DNA of 64,000 nt from Cyclina sinensis (taxonomy: Eukaryota > Mollusca > Bivalvia > Venerida > Veneridae), in assembly GCA_012932295.1 (NCBI GenBank), contig JAAONU010000013.1, forward strand, positions 3,642,603 to 3,706,602, written 5' to 3'. Shown here piece by piece: positions 1 through 12,944 of the stretch. The translations under genes were made by a program, and so were the position numbers. Within the stretch, counting starts at the first letter, position 1. Every line of letters begins with the position of its first letter. The notes beneath the pieces are model-generated. The model saw only the letters and a program-made list of their open reading frames with translations, made no database searches and was not told the DNA's origin.

Positions 1-1856
1 CCCTCTTGTAATAGTGGTACTTTTAACTATTTATTATAATTCTTTATTCTGGTGTACTTATTAATTAGTCATGATAACATTTTACCATATTATTTAGGAC
101 ATGCTGATTACAAGCTAAACTGTAATGTATTAATTATAGCACTTTTTCTCCAAACAAATGTGTCAAAATCTCTGCTATGACAACTTTTTGGTTAGACCTG
201 AACGGAAACATTACAAGCATAAATTTGCTAGGATGTTAATGATTGTCAGTTTGCTTATCAAATCTCATGGAGTTTGCATACAACAAAACAAAACCTAAGA
301 GAAAAAGTTAAATAACACAATTAGAACATTTTCACTTCTTAATATTTGGCTGTCAAATAATGCCAAGGCATGGAAGAGTGGACAGTGATACACAGGAAAT
401 TGCCCTGTCTTAGGAATGTTTCATCTGCAGACATATTTGGTTACACAATAGGAAATTGCTTATCCATTTTTTGTGATGTATTGTTCCATCCAAAATGAGT
501 TATTATTGGTTGTTTACGTCTAGTTGGCGACTGAAGAGACTTGTAACTTCTCTGTAAGTACCTCTATAAAATGTTTGTTACCTCATCAAAATTTCTAATT
601 GGAGTGATGGAGCCATGGAACATAACTTGAATGTGTATTATATTTGGTAGTGCCAGAATTCTTGAACAGTTCTGCCAAAAGCCATTATGTCTTTTCATCA
701 GGAAACCATATTCTATGTCATGAATTTTATTTCCAACAGTTCAGTTGCACCTACAAACAGAAACAAACAAACAAACTGGACAAGACACAAGGTAGTATTA
801 GGATAAAAATAGTCTCAGCTAAGCTAATTAGTTTTCCTTGTCATCCAGAAGAAAATATCTCTGCAGATGTTCACTCACTTTTCAGTAAGGATATTGTCGC
901 CCCCGGCTTTAAATAACTTCTTGGAAACTGATGGCAGATTTTACTCAGTTTTACCCAGTAGACATGTGTCAAGTTTGATAAACCTTATCAAGTTCATTGT
1001 CGTCATTTCAATATTTCTGGACAGTTTTCTCTTGGAATGTTTATGTTGAACTGTGTTTCAGATGTTACATTATGACCAACCAAGTTATTGTTTTGCATGT
1101 TGTCTGCAAGAGGAGGGGTGAACTTCTGCAAAGCCATACTGTGTGCAGCGATGATATTTGTTAAGCATCCAAAATATTTGTTTTCATTTGTCATATAATC
1201 ATTTCAGCATGTGACGTGTGCCTTTCTTAATATTAGGCCTGCATCTCAGTATACACAATATGTTTATATTCATCTTAGTTAAGTTATGCTACAAATGATT
1301 GACATCTGCAGGGCCAGTATGATGGGTAATATTTATTCCAAATCCCAACATTTTTTCATATATTTCATTTGCAAGTTCTGCTGTTATTGCTGGAAAAGAA
1401 TTCCATGCACAATCTTTGAAATGAAACAGTAATTAGGGGTTGAAAAGATTGGTTTCAAATCTGCTTTATTTCAGACTTTCTAATTGGAAATAGTGATCTT
1501 GATTTTAAGAGAACTTTATCGCATTGGGATCCAAAAACTGAAGCCATATTACTGCATAATTAAGTCACAGGTTTCTTATTCAGAAGTTACAGATGGCGTA
1601 AGTAATGCTTTTAAGAAACAAAAGTACTCCTGACTTTTCTTTGGTTCATTTATCAGTAATTTTGTAGAAGTTACTTCAGTGTCATATGTTCAGTTAAAAT
1701 GTACTGGTTTACTGTCTTAAAATGTACTGTAGAAAACAATGAATTCTTTTGATAAGAAGTTTCATAGCAACTGTAAGTAATTCCAAGGGACCTTCAATCA
1801 GTTTCGTTTGACATATCCATTGCACTTTGATAATTTTATTTACCGTAATTGTCTTT
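1..1856. other. Unassigned AT-rich noncoding DNA
   Basis: No coding region, RNA gene or repeat was recognised here. Short open frames occur at the rate expected by chance and resemble no known protein. It may be part of a MON2 intron. Confidence 0.5.
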
Positions 1857-3590
1857 TTATATGCCCGAAGGAGGCATATTATGTTATGGTCCAGGGCGTC
1901 CATCCGTCTGTCTGTCCGTCCATATGCAATTTGGTTTCTGGGAAATAACTTGAGTACTCTTTCGCCTACAGTCTTTTACTTTCAAGTGATTATTGATCAT
2001 AATGAGTGGATGACCCCTATTGACTTTGGAGTCAGTAGCTCAAAGGTCAAGATCACATAGACCTTAAGATTGAAAACCCTTTCTGCCATGTAACTTGACA
2101 ATCATTTGTTATAGAGACTTCAAACTTTATATCATGATTGCATACATTGATTGGATGACCCCTATACATTTTGGGGTCAGTATGTCAAAGGTCAATGTCA
2201 CAGTGACGTAAATGTTCATTTACACTCTGTAACTGGACAACCATTTGTCATATAGAATTCAAAATTCATATAGTGGTTGCACACATTGAGTGAATGACCC
2301 CTATTGATTTTGGTGTCAGTAGGTCATAGGTCAAGGTCACAGTGAAACCATTTCCCCCATGTAACTTGACAATCATTTGTTGTAGTGACTTAAAACTTTA
2401 TTTCATAATTGTACAGATTGAGCGGATGACCCCTAGCATTTTTGGGTCAGTATGTCAAAGATCAAGGTCACAGTAACCTAAATGGTTAGAATAATTTACA
2501 CTCTGTAACTGGACAACCATTTGTCATATAGATTTCAAAATTCATATAATGGTTGCACACATTGAGCGAATGACCCCTATTGATTTTGGGATTAGTATTT
2601 CAAAGGTCAGGGTCACAGTGACCTAAATGTTTAGAATCATTTACACTCTGTTATCTGACAACTTTTTGTCTTAGAGACTTCAAAATTCATGTAATGGTTA
2701 CACACATTGAGTGAATGACCCCTATTGATTTTGGTGTCAGTAGGTCATAGGTCAAAGTCACAGTGAAACCATTTCCCCCATGTAACTTGACAATCATTTG
2801 TTGTAGTGACTTAAAACTTTATTTCATAATTGTACAGATTGAGCGGATGACCCCTAGCATTTTTGGGTCAGTATGTCAAAGATCAAGGTCACAGTTACCT
2901 AAATGGTTAGAATAATTTACACTCTGTAACTGGACAACCATTTGTCATATAGATTTCAAAATTCATATAATGGTTGCACACATTGAGCGAATGACCCCTA
3001 TTGATTTTGGGGTCAGTATTTCAAAGGTCAGGGTCACAGTGACCTAAATGTTTAGAATCATTTACACTCTGTTACTTGACAACTTTTTGTCTTAGAGACT
3101 TCAAAATTCATGTGATGGTTACACACATTGAGTGAATGACCTCTATTGATTATGGGGTCATAGGTCAAGGTCACAGTGACCTTAACATTACAAACCATTT
3201 CAACCATGTAACTTGACAATCATTTGTTACAGAGACTTCAAACCTGATAATCATGATTGCACACATTGAGTGGATGACCCCTATACATTTTGAGATCAGT
3301 ATGTCAAAGGTCAGGGTCACAGAGACCTAAATGCTTAGAATAATTTTCACTCTGTTACTCAACAACCATTTTTCATAGAGACTTCAAAATTCATATAATG
3401 GTTGCACACATTGAGTGAATGACCCCTACTGATTTTGGAGTCAGAAGGTCAAAAGGTAAAAAAAAATCAAAATTTAAAGCAAATCATTTATGTTTAAAGC
3501 TTAAGATTTCCTCCATTATATCACAAATGCATCATACTTAGAAAAACACCCTTCGGGCATATAATGCTCTGCCAATCAGTGCTCTTGTTT
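1857..3590 (+). mobile_element. Family B tandem-repeat element (Helentron/pearl-like architecture)
   Basis: The element begins TTATATGCCCGAAGG (1857-1871) and carries the exact reverse complement near its right end (3550-3564). It then terminates ...GCTCTTGTTT at 3590. The left end can also fold on itself (ATATGCC/GGCATAT). A GTCC/GTCT-rich tract follows at about 1895-1922. The body is degenerate ~140 bp monomers around a GACCCCTATTGATTTTGG-like core, with a 421 bp higher-order duplication (for example 2341 and 2762). There is no coding capacity, so it is non-autonomous. Assignment to Helitron2/Helentron-type elements is inference from structure. Confidence 0.7.
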
Positions 3591-4405
3591 AAACAATTTT
3601 AAGAGTCTGTTGTTTCCTAACCTTAAGAGGTAAAACCATAACCTTTTACTGAACATACAGTGATATTACTTAATTACTGAACACGTTCACAGGCAAATTC
3701 CCTACCAGCTTTTGGCTGTTCCATTAGCCATTAATCAATGTTGTTTAAGAAAGCAGTGCGGGCGTCTGAGAATTGCTGATACTGCTCTTAGTTAGGAAAG
3801 AATTGATTGAGTTTTGATTGGTAGTTCTTAATAAGCCAGTTATGTGTTATGTTGATAAGCTACATTTTTTCCAAACCAAAGATCGAAGTTTATTTGCATA
3901 AAAAATCGATACACCTTTTTTCTTTTCATAGTTATATAGATAAGCTGTTAGTATCTTAAGATGTGTTGATGTAAGATTTTGTGGCTGTCGATAATTCTTT
4001 ATTGGTTGATGTTTGAAATTGCAAAACAATCAGAAACAAAATATCAGAATGCCTTGTGAAGATAACGCAAATGTTATAGTTTGTTTGTTGGAAACTAATA
4101 TGTTTGAAGTTCAAATAATTGTGAATAATGTAAAAATAGAGATGTTTTTATCTGAGTTTGAAATTTCCATTCTTTTGGTTATGATGGATCACGGAGACAA
4201 ATGTTTTTGATAAATTTGAAATGAGATTTTAAGTACCAACAACATTAAATAGCATAGAAGCAAATTTAAGTAATGTGAATATTTTTTAAGAAACTGACTT
4301 GTTAAAAATAATACCTAAGTCATAAGGCAGAAGATGTTGGAATATAAATAAGTTTCGAAGAACGTATTTACAGAATCTTTGACATACTCATGAAAATATT
4401 CAGCT
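3591..4405. other. Unassigned noncoding DNA
   Basis: Nothing definite is seen. A slightly GC-richer stretch near 3690-3780, with homeodomain-like TTAATC/ATTAGC words, might be regulatory, but this is unsupported. Confidence 0.35.
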
Positions 4406-4624
4406 CAGGCTGGCAGAAATGTTTCAAGCTCAATCGGTCGGACCACCCGACGATTACCCTTTACCCTGTACGACCGCCCTATTTTTGTACTGTCTGGATT
4501 TACATTAGGAATAGAAAATGGTGAATTTCTGGACCGACTGAAAGGGGATTTTCGGAGATGCAAACTGGTCCCAGATGTTCTGAATTGGTCTGGACCGATG
4601 ATTTGTCAGATTTCTGCAAGCCTG
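4406..4624. mobile_element. hAT-like MITE
   Basis: A 219 bp element begins CAGGCTGGCAGAAATG and ends with the near-perfect inverted copy ATTTCTGCAAGCCTG. It is flanked by 8-bp duplications differing at one base (ATTCAGCT at 4398-4405, GTTCAGCT at 4625-4632). An 8-bp target duplication and a CAG-type terminus are hallmarks of hAT transposons. It has no coding capacity, so it would depend on a transposase encoded elsewhere. Confidence 0.75.
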
Positions 4625-5952
4625 GTTCAGCTGTATCACTTGTCAGTTAGATATAATCCATCCCCATAGAAAACAAAAAACAATCCTCTCTATATGTAAT
4701 TTTCAATATTTCTGATAATAAAGATTAAACCAGTTTTAGGCATTTTTAGTAATGAAATAAATTGGCCAAAAAAAATATGTTTAGCATGATTAGTAATTTT
4801 AATATATACTAACAAAGCTTTTCTCTTTTTGAAAAATACACACAATTTATTGTTACTGACAACTAAAATTGAATTATGATGCTTACCTTAATTGGTTTGT
4901 TGACCGCGCAAGTACTCTTTGTTCAAACTGAAAGTTAAAAACAAAAGTAGCTCAAATTTCATGATGTTACAATTTTTCAACACTGCATGTGCAGGTTAAC
5001 ATAATTGATAGACTTAGTAGCTTAATTTATTAAACTTTTCAGAGTTGAATTGATCTGGTATCAAGCACACTTACATTTATTGACAGACACATCGTTAACG
5101 AGTTAAGCAGTTAATTGGCGATAATTGCCTCGGGTCACTTGTCACAGTGGCAGTTTTATGGGTTTATGATATGTGTCAAGACAGCATGAGGAACAATTTG
5201 GGTGTGGGTATGAAATTTTAGTGTCTTTGTAAAAAGTTTTACTTAAATTTTAGTGTCTTTATAAAAAGTTGTACTTAAATTTGGTTTTATCTGGACTGAT
5301 TTTTTAAGGAGTTTTTGACATAAAAATTGGTCCAGGAAGCTGGAATTTGGTTAAAACCCACAAATGTTTGGTTTTCCTGAGCCCTGTTGATGGGTGTAAT
5401 CACTTTTGAAAAATAATTAGATATTTTCAAATTCTTAGCATTGAATGAAGCAGAGATCTTTGTGGTATAGTAACCAGACTGTTCAACAATCTCAGGTTCT
5501 TGTAATTTCTTCTTTAGTAACTTCATATCAAGTACAAATTCTAAAATTCTGTTACCTTTATACAAACAATCAAGATCAAATATTCACAACACATTTTGCT
5601 TTCATTAACATGTGCTTCTGTAATTGCCTAAAATTCTTTAAATTTTAAGACAAGGTTTACAGAGGATTAATTTAAATTGTGTTTGTTTTAGGCTTATTTG
5701 AAAAAGTTATCTTTTCCATTAGAATGATATGTTTCATTTAAACATTCAGTGGAAAACATGAGTGTATATTTTAATAACTGAATCACATTTTTTTTAAAAC
5801 AACGAAACAGTATAAATTTTTTCTCACATAATTCAGTATTCTAATTGTTTGGCATATAACGCTGAGCTGAGACTTTATAACTATTTGGATGCAGTAAAGA
5901 CATTCGTAGACAAAACTCATGAGTTTGAAGAAATGTTACAATTTCTTGTTTA
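4625..5952. other. Unassigned AT-rich noncoding DNA
   Basis: No gene or clear repeat was recognised. A 30-base phrase ending in AAGTT(T/G)(T/G)ACTTAAATTT is duplicated at about 5218-5280. Open frames near 5287-5648 on both strands show no family resemblance. Confidence 0.4.
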
Positions 5953-6906
5953 TTAGCTCACCTGGGCACAAAGTGCTCAAGGGTGAGCTGTTGGGATCAT
6001 TGACTGTCCGGCATCCATCGGCGTGTGTGGTGCATCGTCAACAATTTGACTTGAACGACTTCTCCTCCTAACCACCTAAGCCAACTTTGACGAAACATGT
6101 CTCGGATATTCCATGCATGAAGCTCTACCAAAATTGTTCAAAGAATTGAATTCCATCAAGAACTCTGGTTGCTATGGCAACAGAAAGGAAAAACTTTGAA
6201 AACCTTCTAGTCTGAAACGACAAGGCCCTGAGCCTTAAGATTTGGTAAGTAGCATTGTCTTATGGACCTCTACGAAATTTGTTCAAATTATACCCCTAAG
6301 GTCAAATTTGACCCTGCCTGGGGGGTCAGTTGATTTTACAAAGGATTATATAGGGAAAACTTTGAAAAACTTCTTGTCTGAAACCACAAGTCCCTGAGCC
6401 TTAGGATTTGGTAAGTAGCATTGTCTAGTGGACCTTTACCAAGTTTGTTCAGATTATACCTCTGGGGTCAAACTTGGCCCCACTCCGGGGGTCAATTGAT
6501 TTTACAAAGGCTTATATAGGGAAAACTTTGAAAATCTTCTTGTCTGAAAGGACAAGGCCCTGAACCTTAATATTTGGTATTTAGCATTGTCTAGTGAACC
6601 TCTACCAAGTTTGTTCAGATTATACCCTTGGGGTCAAATTTGGCCCTGCCATGGGGGTCAGTTGATTTTACATAGGTTTATATAGGCAAAACTTAAAAAA
6701 ATCTTCTTGTTTGAAACCACAAAGCCTAGAACTTAGATATTTTTAATGGAGCATCAGCTAGAGGTCGTCTACCAAGTTTATTCAAATTATGCCCCTTGAG
6801 TGAAAAATTGGCTCAGCTACCCTGGGGGTCACTTGAATGCTCAACAGCAGACCCAAAGGCAAAGTATTCAGGTGAGCAATCTAGGGCCATCATGGCCCTC
6901 TTGTTT
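5953..6906 (+). mobile_element. Family A element, copy A1 (complete)
   Basis: It starts TTAGCTCACCTGGGCAC with a hairpin closed by GGTGAGCT, and ends with CAGGTGAGC followed by the stem-loop AGGGCCATCATGGCCCT and TCTTGTTT. The 5' GCTCACCTG is the inverse of the 3' CAGGTGAGC. Internally it has about four ~165 bp monomers (AAATCTTCTTGTCTGAAACC ... GGACCTCTACCAAGTTTG ... GGGGTCAGTTGATTTTACA). An RFX-like palindrome GTTGCTATGGCAAC sits at 6168-6181. No protein is encoded. Confidence 0.85.
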
Positions 6907-9340
6907 TTTATCATAGGGACGTTAAAGATTTGCTTAGCTGTGTTTTACGGTGGTTAATCATAAAACCACATCAACTGTTTCCGATGTATTTAGTTTCAGA
7001 ATCAGTATTACAGAAGCACAGATATGACCAAACAAAAGCAACATGTTGTTTGAGTATATAAAAAACTTTATTAGGCTTGTAAAATTTCATGGACTTAAGT
7101 TCAAAATATGTAGAAATCTGCAGTTATAATTACGATATTTTATTTCTTTAAAGTTATACATAATTTCTTTACTCCTAAGTATGTTTTTGTATTTTATATA
7201 ATGTATTCAAACTTTTTCCTGTTATACTTAATGAACTTAGATCGGCAGTAAGGTACAGTTTACCTCGATCACAATTCCTACTTGTTGAAATGAAATATAA
7301 AAGAGGGAAGTAGTCTGTACCTTCTGATTATTTGATATCAGATATCATTTATTTTATAGAGTTGAAGAAGATAAGAAATGTTTGTTGTTCCTGGAATTTG
7401 GTTGATGAGGACTCTTGAGACAATGGTATCTATAATGAACACAAGGAAATTAGATTTATATTTTATCTGTTCACCATTGTGTTTACAGATTTCATTAGTT
7501 TGTTATATGAATAAATTCTGTAACTACAATTTCCTATGTAGTAGGGCAGGAAACCGAACAGTAGAGAGAATTGGTTTTAATGCTTATATAATAGGAAAGA
7601 TCATGACAGTTGGTTCTATTACGTAGGGTTAGTACTCTGTGACCTGAAGTCAGTGAAGTAGTCGGATTCAGAAATCAGAATGAAAAATTATCGACGAGAT
7701 AACGTTTGAACATTCTTGTCCCGTTTATAATCAAGATAGATAGAATCATGTTTTCTTGAATGTTTTTTTTCCAAACAAAACTCAATTTATTTTAAAAGAA
7801 GATAGATTAGCAAAATGCATTACATAATGACTAAGTATGCAAGAGCATGTGCTTCTGTGTAAGTACATGCTGGTAAAGCACGCCTTTTGGCACCTGTATG
7901 AGCTATGCCTATCAAGTGTGATATATATAGAACTGTTAAGATATTTAAGAATTGAAAATGATATATTTTTTCTTTGGAAGAATGATATTTCATAAAAAAA
8001 ATGATCTTCAAAAAGAAACTCATCTGTGCCATTTTTCGCTAGAAGTATTTTGATATTAACTTGCATATCAGTAGTTTTACCCTTTGAAACTAATCTAAGA
8101 GTTTCCAGTTTCAGAGGACTTTGTTTTTTACAAAACTGAATCTCAGATTTCAGAGTATGAAGATAAAAATGTTGATAGCTGGTTGTGTTTTATTCTTCTC
8201 CTTGTCTTGATCATGTTAATTTTTTAAAAGTATCATTTTATTTTTTTCAAAAGTTACACTAATTTCTATTATAGACATTGATAGATATTATGTATATGCA
8301 TGGTTATGTTACAGTAATGCTTTGACAAGAAGTCAGAAATTTTGTTGGGATTTTGCCCTGCCTGGTTTTGTACGGGTATAGTTTCTCTCTTTGGCCATTC
8401 TAGCAGAAGATTTGCTTTACTAATATGGTTCGTCTTCATCATTTATCAAGTAAACTTAGAGTTATCAATTGTCATGAGTATCATATATATGATTTTAGTA
8501 ACATTCTTCCCTAACACTTATTTCCTATTTCCCTTCTACCTATGCATCCAGATTCAGTCTATAAAGCACTGGTGATGGTATAAATTGCATTCAAGCATAG
8601 CTCTAGTTTCTCGTGGTTTATTGGAATAATTATTTCCAACTATCAAAACAGACTAAATAGTCTTTATAAATGCAACTGAAAATAAATTGTATTCATCACT
8701 GTGTTAAAAGGAGGGTGTTAAGCGCAACACTTTGTTTATCTAAATTCTGCAGCCAGTCTCTATGGAGACAAATATTTTACTTATGCATGCAGAGCTAACA
8801 ACTTTAGCAGTCAGTTCCTTCGTTTATGTAAACCTTGAACACAGTTATAAATTGAACTTCTGAATTTATTTAGAAGAATGTGTGACTGATGCTAGTTAAA
8901 ATGCATTACTTTTCATGGTATTAATGTCCTCTTGGGTATATATCACAGAAACACAATACAATTAATTATCCATTGTAGTCTCGACCATGAAAACTGAAAT
9001 GTAATAACAAGAATTTTTAGACTGTAGATATAACATTCTGTATTATCGCTCAGGTATTTTGCATTTGCTGATTCCAGTTTTATAGATGAAACAGATTGCT
9101 GTGAATGGAAACGTTTCTATTCTAAAATGCATGATAGTTTTGAGGAATTAATTGAGTAACATAAATGAAGGAAGCTGTAATGTTCAGCTCAATTTCAGAT
9201 ACAGCTATGTTCCATCAAATAATGTAGCTTCTTTCCTTTACTTATTTCTCATTTCATTTGTCTTCATCAAACTATTTAAACCATTTGCAGTTTACCTTAA
9301 CTGTAGGCTGTAGCTTCCATTGTGACATGATATGTTCCTT
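6907..9340. other. Unassigned AT-rich noncoding DNA
   Basis: 2.4 kb without a recognisable gene, RNA or repeat. Several 60-90 codon open frames on both strands (for example 7378-7626 and 8342-8575) are hydrophobic and low in complexity, as expected for AT-rich intron sequence. Confidence 0.45.
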
Positions 9341-10440
9341 GTGTGAAGATCAAAGAATTCTGTTCTTTGCAGAACTGTAATTGCTATGGCAACAAAAATG
9401 AAAATCTTCAAAAATCTTCTTGTCTAAAACCACCAGACTCTGAAATTTGGTGTGAAGTCCTTGGGGTCATTACTTGCCCCACCTGAAGGGGGCATATGTT
9501 TTACATAGAAGTATATAGGAAAGTCTTTAAAAGTGCTCAGGGCGAGCTTTTGTGATGACCTGTTGTCAGTTGTGTGTTTGCGGCATGCATCATCAACTAG
9601 AGACCACATTTTCAATCAAGTCTTAATGAAACCTGCTAAGAATGTTTACCTTGATAATATCTCTTGCAGTTTTAAAACTGGGTCATGTAGGATCAGAAAC
9701 TATGTCACTAGGCTAAATCAAAGGAAAATGTTTCAAACAGTCTCCAGGCCACATTTTAAATTCAGATACCATTATTTTTGGTCAAAATGTTTGTTGTGGT
9801 GATTTCTAGGTTGACTTTGAATAATTGGGTCATTTTGGGTCAGAACCTAGGCCGCTGGTTTAAATCAAAGAAAAACCTTGTTAACACTCCAGAGGCCACA
9901 TATTGAATCAGTTTTCATGATTTTCATTCAGTAAGTTTGTGTTGATGATGTATAGATCAAGTTTGACTATGAATCAAAAAGTATGGGTCAAAAACTAGGT
10001 CACTGGTTTTAATCAAAGAAAAACATTGTTCAGCATTCACAAAGTCATATTTTAAAGTCAGTCATCATGATTTACAATGAAAATGCTAGTTTGATCAGAT
10101 GAAGTTTGAATATGGGTCAGATGGGATAAAAAAAACAGTAGGTCACTGCCAGGCTTAGATCAAAGGAAAATCTTTTTTCATTTTGAAGTCAGATATAGTT
10201 TGATCAGATGAAGTTTGAATATGGGTCAGATGGGATAAAAAAAAAACAGTAGGTCACTGCCAGGCTTAGATCAAAGGAAAATCTTTTTTCATTTTGAAGT
10301 CAGATATCATGAGTTTAAGTCAGAATGTTTGTCTTAGTGATTTCTAGATCAGGTTTGAATTTGGGTCATCTCAGGTCAAATACTAACTAGGTCACTGAAA
10401 TAGTTCTTGGGTGAGCAATGTAGAGCCGTCATGGCCCCCT
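9341..10440 (+). mobile_element. Family A element, copy A2 (old, 5' end lost)
   Basis: The left part has degenerate monomer phrases (TTGCTATGGCAAC, AAAATCTTCTTGTCTAAAACC). A displaced hairpin fragment AAGTGCTCAGGGCGAGC occurs at about 9530. The 3' end is a worn GGGTGAGC ... GAGCCGTCATGGCCCC. The body uses the second monomer type (GGGTCA...AAACTAGGTCACT). A 109 bp tandem duplication starts at 10088 and 10197. It has diverged more than the other copies. Confidence 0.6.
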
Positions 10441-11220
10441 AATTTTTAATATGGGGAGCCTAGTATGTTTGAGAGCAATGCATTGGCATAGATTCTGGCA
10501 GAATTGTTGTCTGCAAATTTGAGAAACAGCCGTACATCTAGCAAAGAAGCTGTCAGTATTCTCTCGCCTCATTCTCCAAGATTTAAATTCTACTAGAATA
10601 TTACTTTCCTTGAAACTGCAATGGTTGTCTTGCATTTAAATGACTGAGCAGCAATTGCCAATCAGTTGACTTACTGTTCTTCACACTACTTAATTTGTAA
10701 ATAAAACCAGAAGTATAACAAAGTGGAAAGTTAATTGTAGTTTTGAACTATGAACTTTAAATGTGTTATTTTCTGCTCCCAAAAAAGGTTTAACTGTCTT
10801 TGGTAATAGTTGATATCAAATCATTAGCAATACAATCATAGAGTGCTCTAATGTGTTATCAATAGATATATAAGGTTAACTCCTTTGATATGAAATAGTG
10901 AATGATTATTGAGTTTTTGAGTACTGTCATGTGAAATAATTAAAAAAAATAAATAAATAATGACTGTTTACTAATTATTTTGTAGAACGTTTGTATTGCC
11001 AAAGCATTATTTTTAAATACATGAGGCTTTATGTAAGTGTTGAGGACAAGATACAGGTATAAATTATGAGAAAAATATCTTCAGTATAAATGTCAAATTT
11101 CTAATAACTTGTTATTTATTCATTTTCTGAGATGGTATAAATAATAAAATCAGTTCTTTTAGATCACACAAACAAGTCCTTCAAATAAATTGTGTATGTC
11201 TTAGGCTACTGTTAGCAAAT
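10441..11220. other. Unassigned AT-rich noncoding DNA
   Basis: Nothing was recognised beyond the element end at 10440. A 68-codon open frame on the - strand at 10429-10635 overlaps that element end and looks spurious. Confidence 0.4.
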
Positions 11221-11221
11221 T

Positions 11222-11930
11222 TAATACCAATTAATTGCCTAATAAAATACATGTTCTAGGGTCACAAGATTTGAATATTGAGTTAATTGCATTATGAATT
11301 GGTGTTCCTAGGTCCACAGACTTTGAATGAGAGCTAGGAAATGAACTAATTACTGTTTTATGTTGCTTCAGAGATATTAAGAATTGGTCTAAAAGTCTGA
11401 GTGATATCTAGTATAAGAGAATTCTTATTTAATTGAATTTTAAAAAGAATATATTTAGTCAATTTGATATTAAGATTGTTTTTAGCTTACTTCGCTATTA
11501 ATAATTTCATGTAAGTGTATGCCATTATTTTAGTCCTTCAGTACAATTAGGTTAGATAATAAAATTAATTATGTGATTACAAGTAATTAAAATAATTATA
11601 CAGCCTGTTCCAGTCCATCAGAACTTTTCTTTATATAATCGACTTTGTTAACACATTTGTCTTTTATCTTTTACTTTCTGCAGAAAATGAGATGAAAATA
11701 ATTGACCATCTTTTTTCAGATTCTAACTGAGAATTTGCCTCATTTATCCCATTTAAATGCAGATCAGACACAATTTAAATTTGTAAGCCAGGCACATTTT
11801 GTCTGCCTGTCTTTGCGGAAATTGTTTGTTACAAAAATGCAAAATTCTATTCGATGCAGCCTAACTTTCCGGAAAAAAGACACAGTTGAAATGTCTGAGT
11901 CTATTTCCTCTTTAGATCTGTTCTGTGTTA
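11222..11930 (+). repeat. Noncoding module pair Y-X, copy 1
   Basis: Module Y (11222-11255) shares TACCAATTAATTGC and the following words with 17850-17882. Module X (about 11715-11890) shares the run AATGCAGATCAGACACAATT with 13377-13396 and, less exactly, 18326-18345. The order and the spacing between modules (~530 bp) resemble the two other copies. Reading frames are not conserved between copies, so this is not an exon. Confidence 0.5.
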
Positions 11931-12103
11931 ACACAATTATATAATGTGACTGAACAGTTAAAATGAACCATTATTATGAATTGTACATGTTTTTGTCCAA
12001 GAGATAAATATGTATTTATATATACAACAGCCTTATATTAAATGTTGATACTTTAATAATTGACAAGTATTTGAAGCCGTTTGGGAATAAGGAAGTTGGG
12101 GGA

Positions 12104-12141
12104 GGTGTGTGTGTGTGTGTGTGTGGGTGGGGGGGGGGGGG
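12104..12141. repeat. (GT)n microsatellite followed by a G run
   Basis: About ten GT units, then GGGTGG and twelve or more G. Such a tract could form Z-DNA and G-quadruplex and is prone to length errors. Confidence 0.9.
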
Positions 12142-12944
12142 TAAAGATACTGGTTTATCTGTTAGTTCTTCCATTTGCCATAGTTTCTTGTCTTAGCTTT
12201 TTCTCATGAACTTCTGATTTGAATTCTGTGAACACTCCAGCTTCAGTACAAATAGCACTAATATGGTTTGTTTTTTTTGTTCAAAAACAATTTCCATTGT
12301 TTTTAATAGATATTTGAACCTTTCATTTGCCACAAGGGTGCAAAAATAGTTTTAGCAGCCGTCAGCTGGAATTAAGAGACACTTTATGGAAAGCTTAATA
12401 GGCATGTTGCAAGCATTTTCTGGTTCAACTGTTTTTCTTAGAGTTATGAGCTCTTGCATTTTGTCTGAAAGTATACTAGAGAATTTCTGTATTTGTTGTA
12501 AGGCTATTTCTCCACAACCAATTACTACAGTTAAAATAAACCTCATGCAAAACATGAACAGCAAGAGGAGATTCACATTTTGTAAGCACCTCTTGGTTGT
12601 TTATTTTTCTTTGAGCTATGCTCTATCGTTTTGCTCAAGATATTTTACTATAATGCAGATCATATCCTGTCTTGACTGTGGATGCACATTTGTTGATGCA
12701 GCAGTCTGGTTCAATTTTATTTCTGCTTATCACAACAATTGAGAATGTTGGTAAGAGATATCATTTGAATATTTCCATTTACAGCTTAAAATGTATAAAA
12801 AAATGTTATATATAAATAAAGTGTACTTTTGACTACTTAGCTAACAATTTAATTGAATTATACCCTTAAATGCTAAATGTAACATCTTGACCCCATTTTG
12901 ATTAAAAAAAAAGACAGAAATAGAAGAGCAGTAACAGCAATAAT

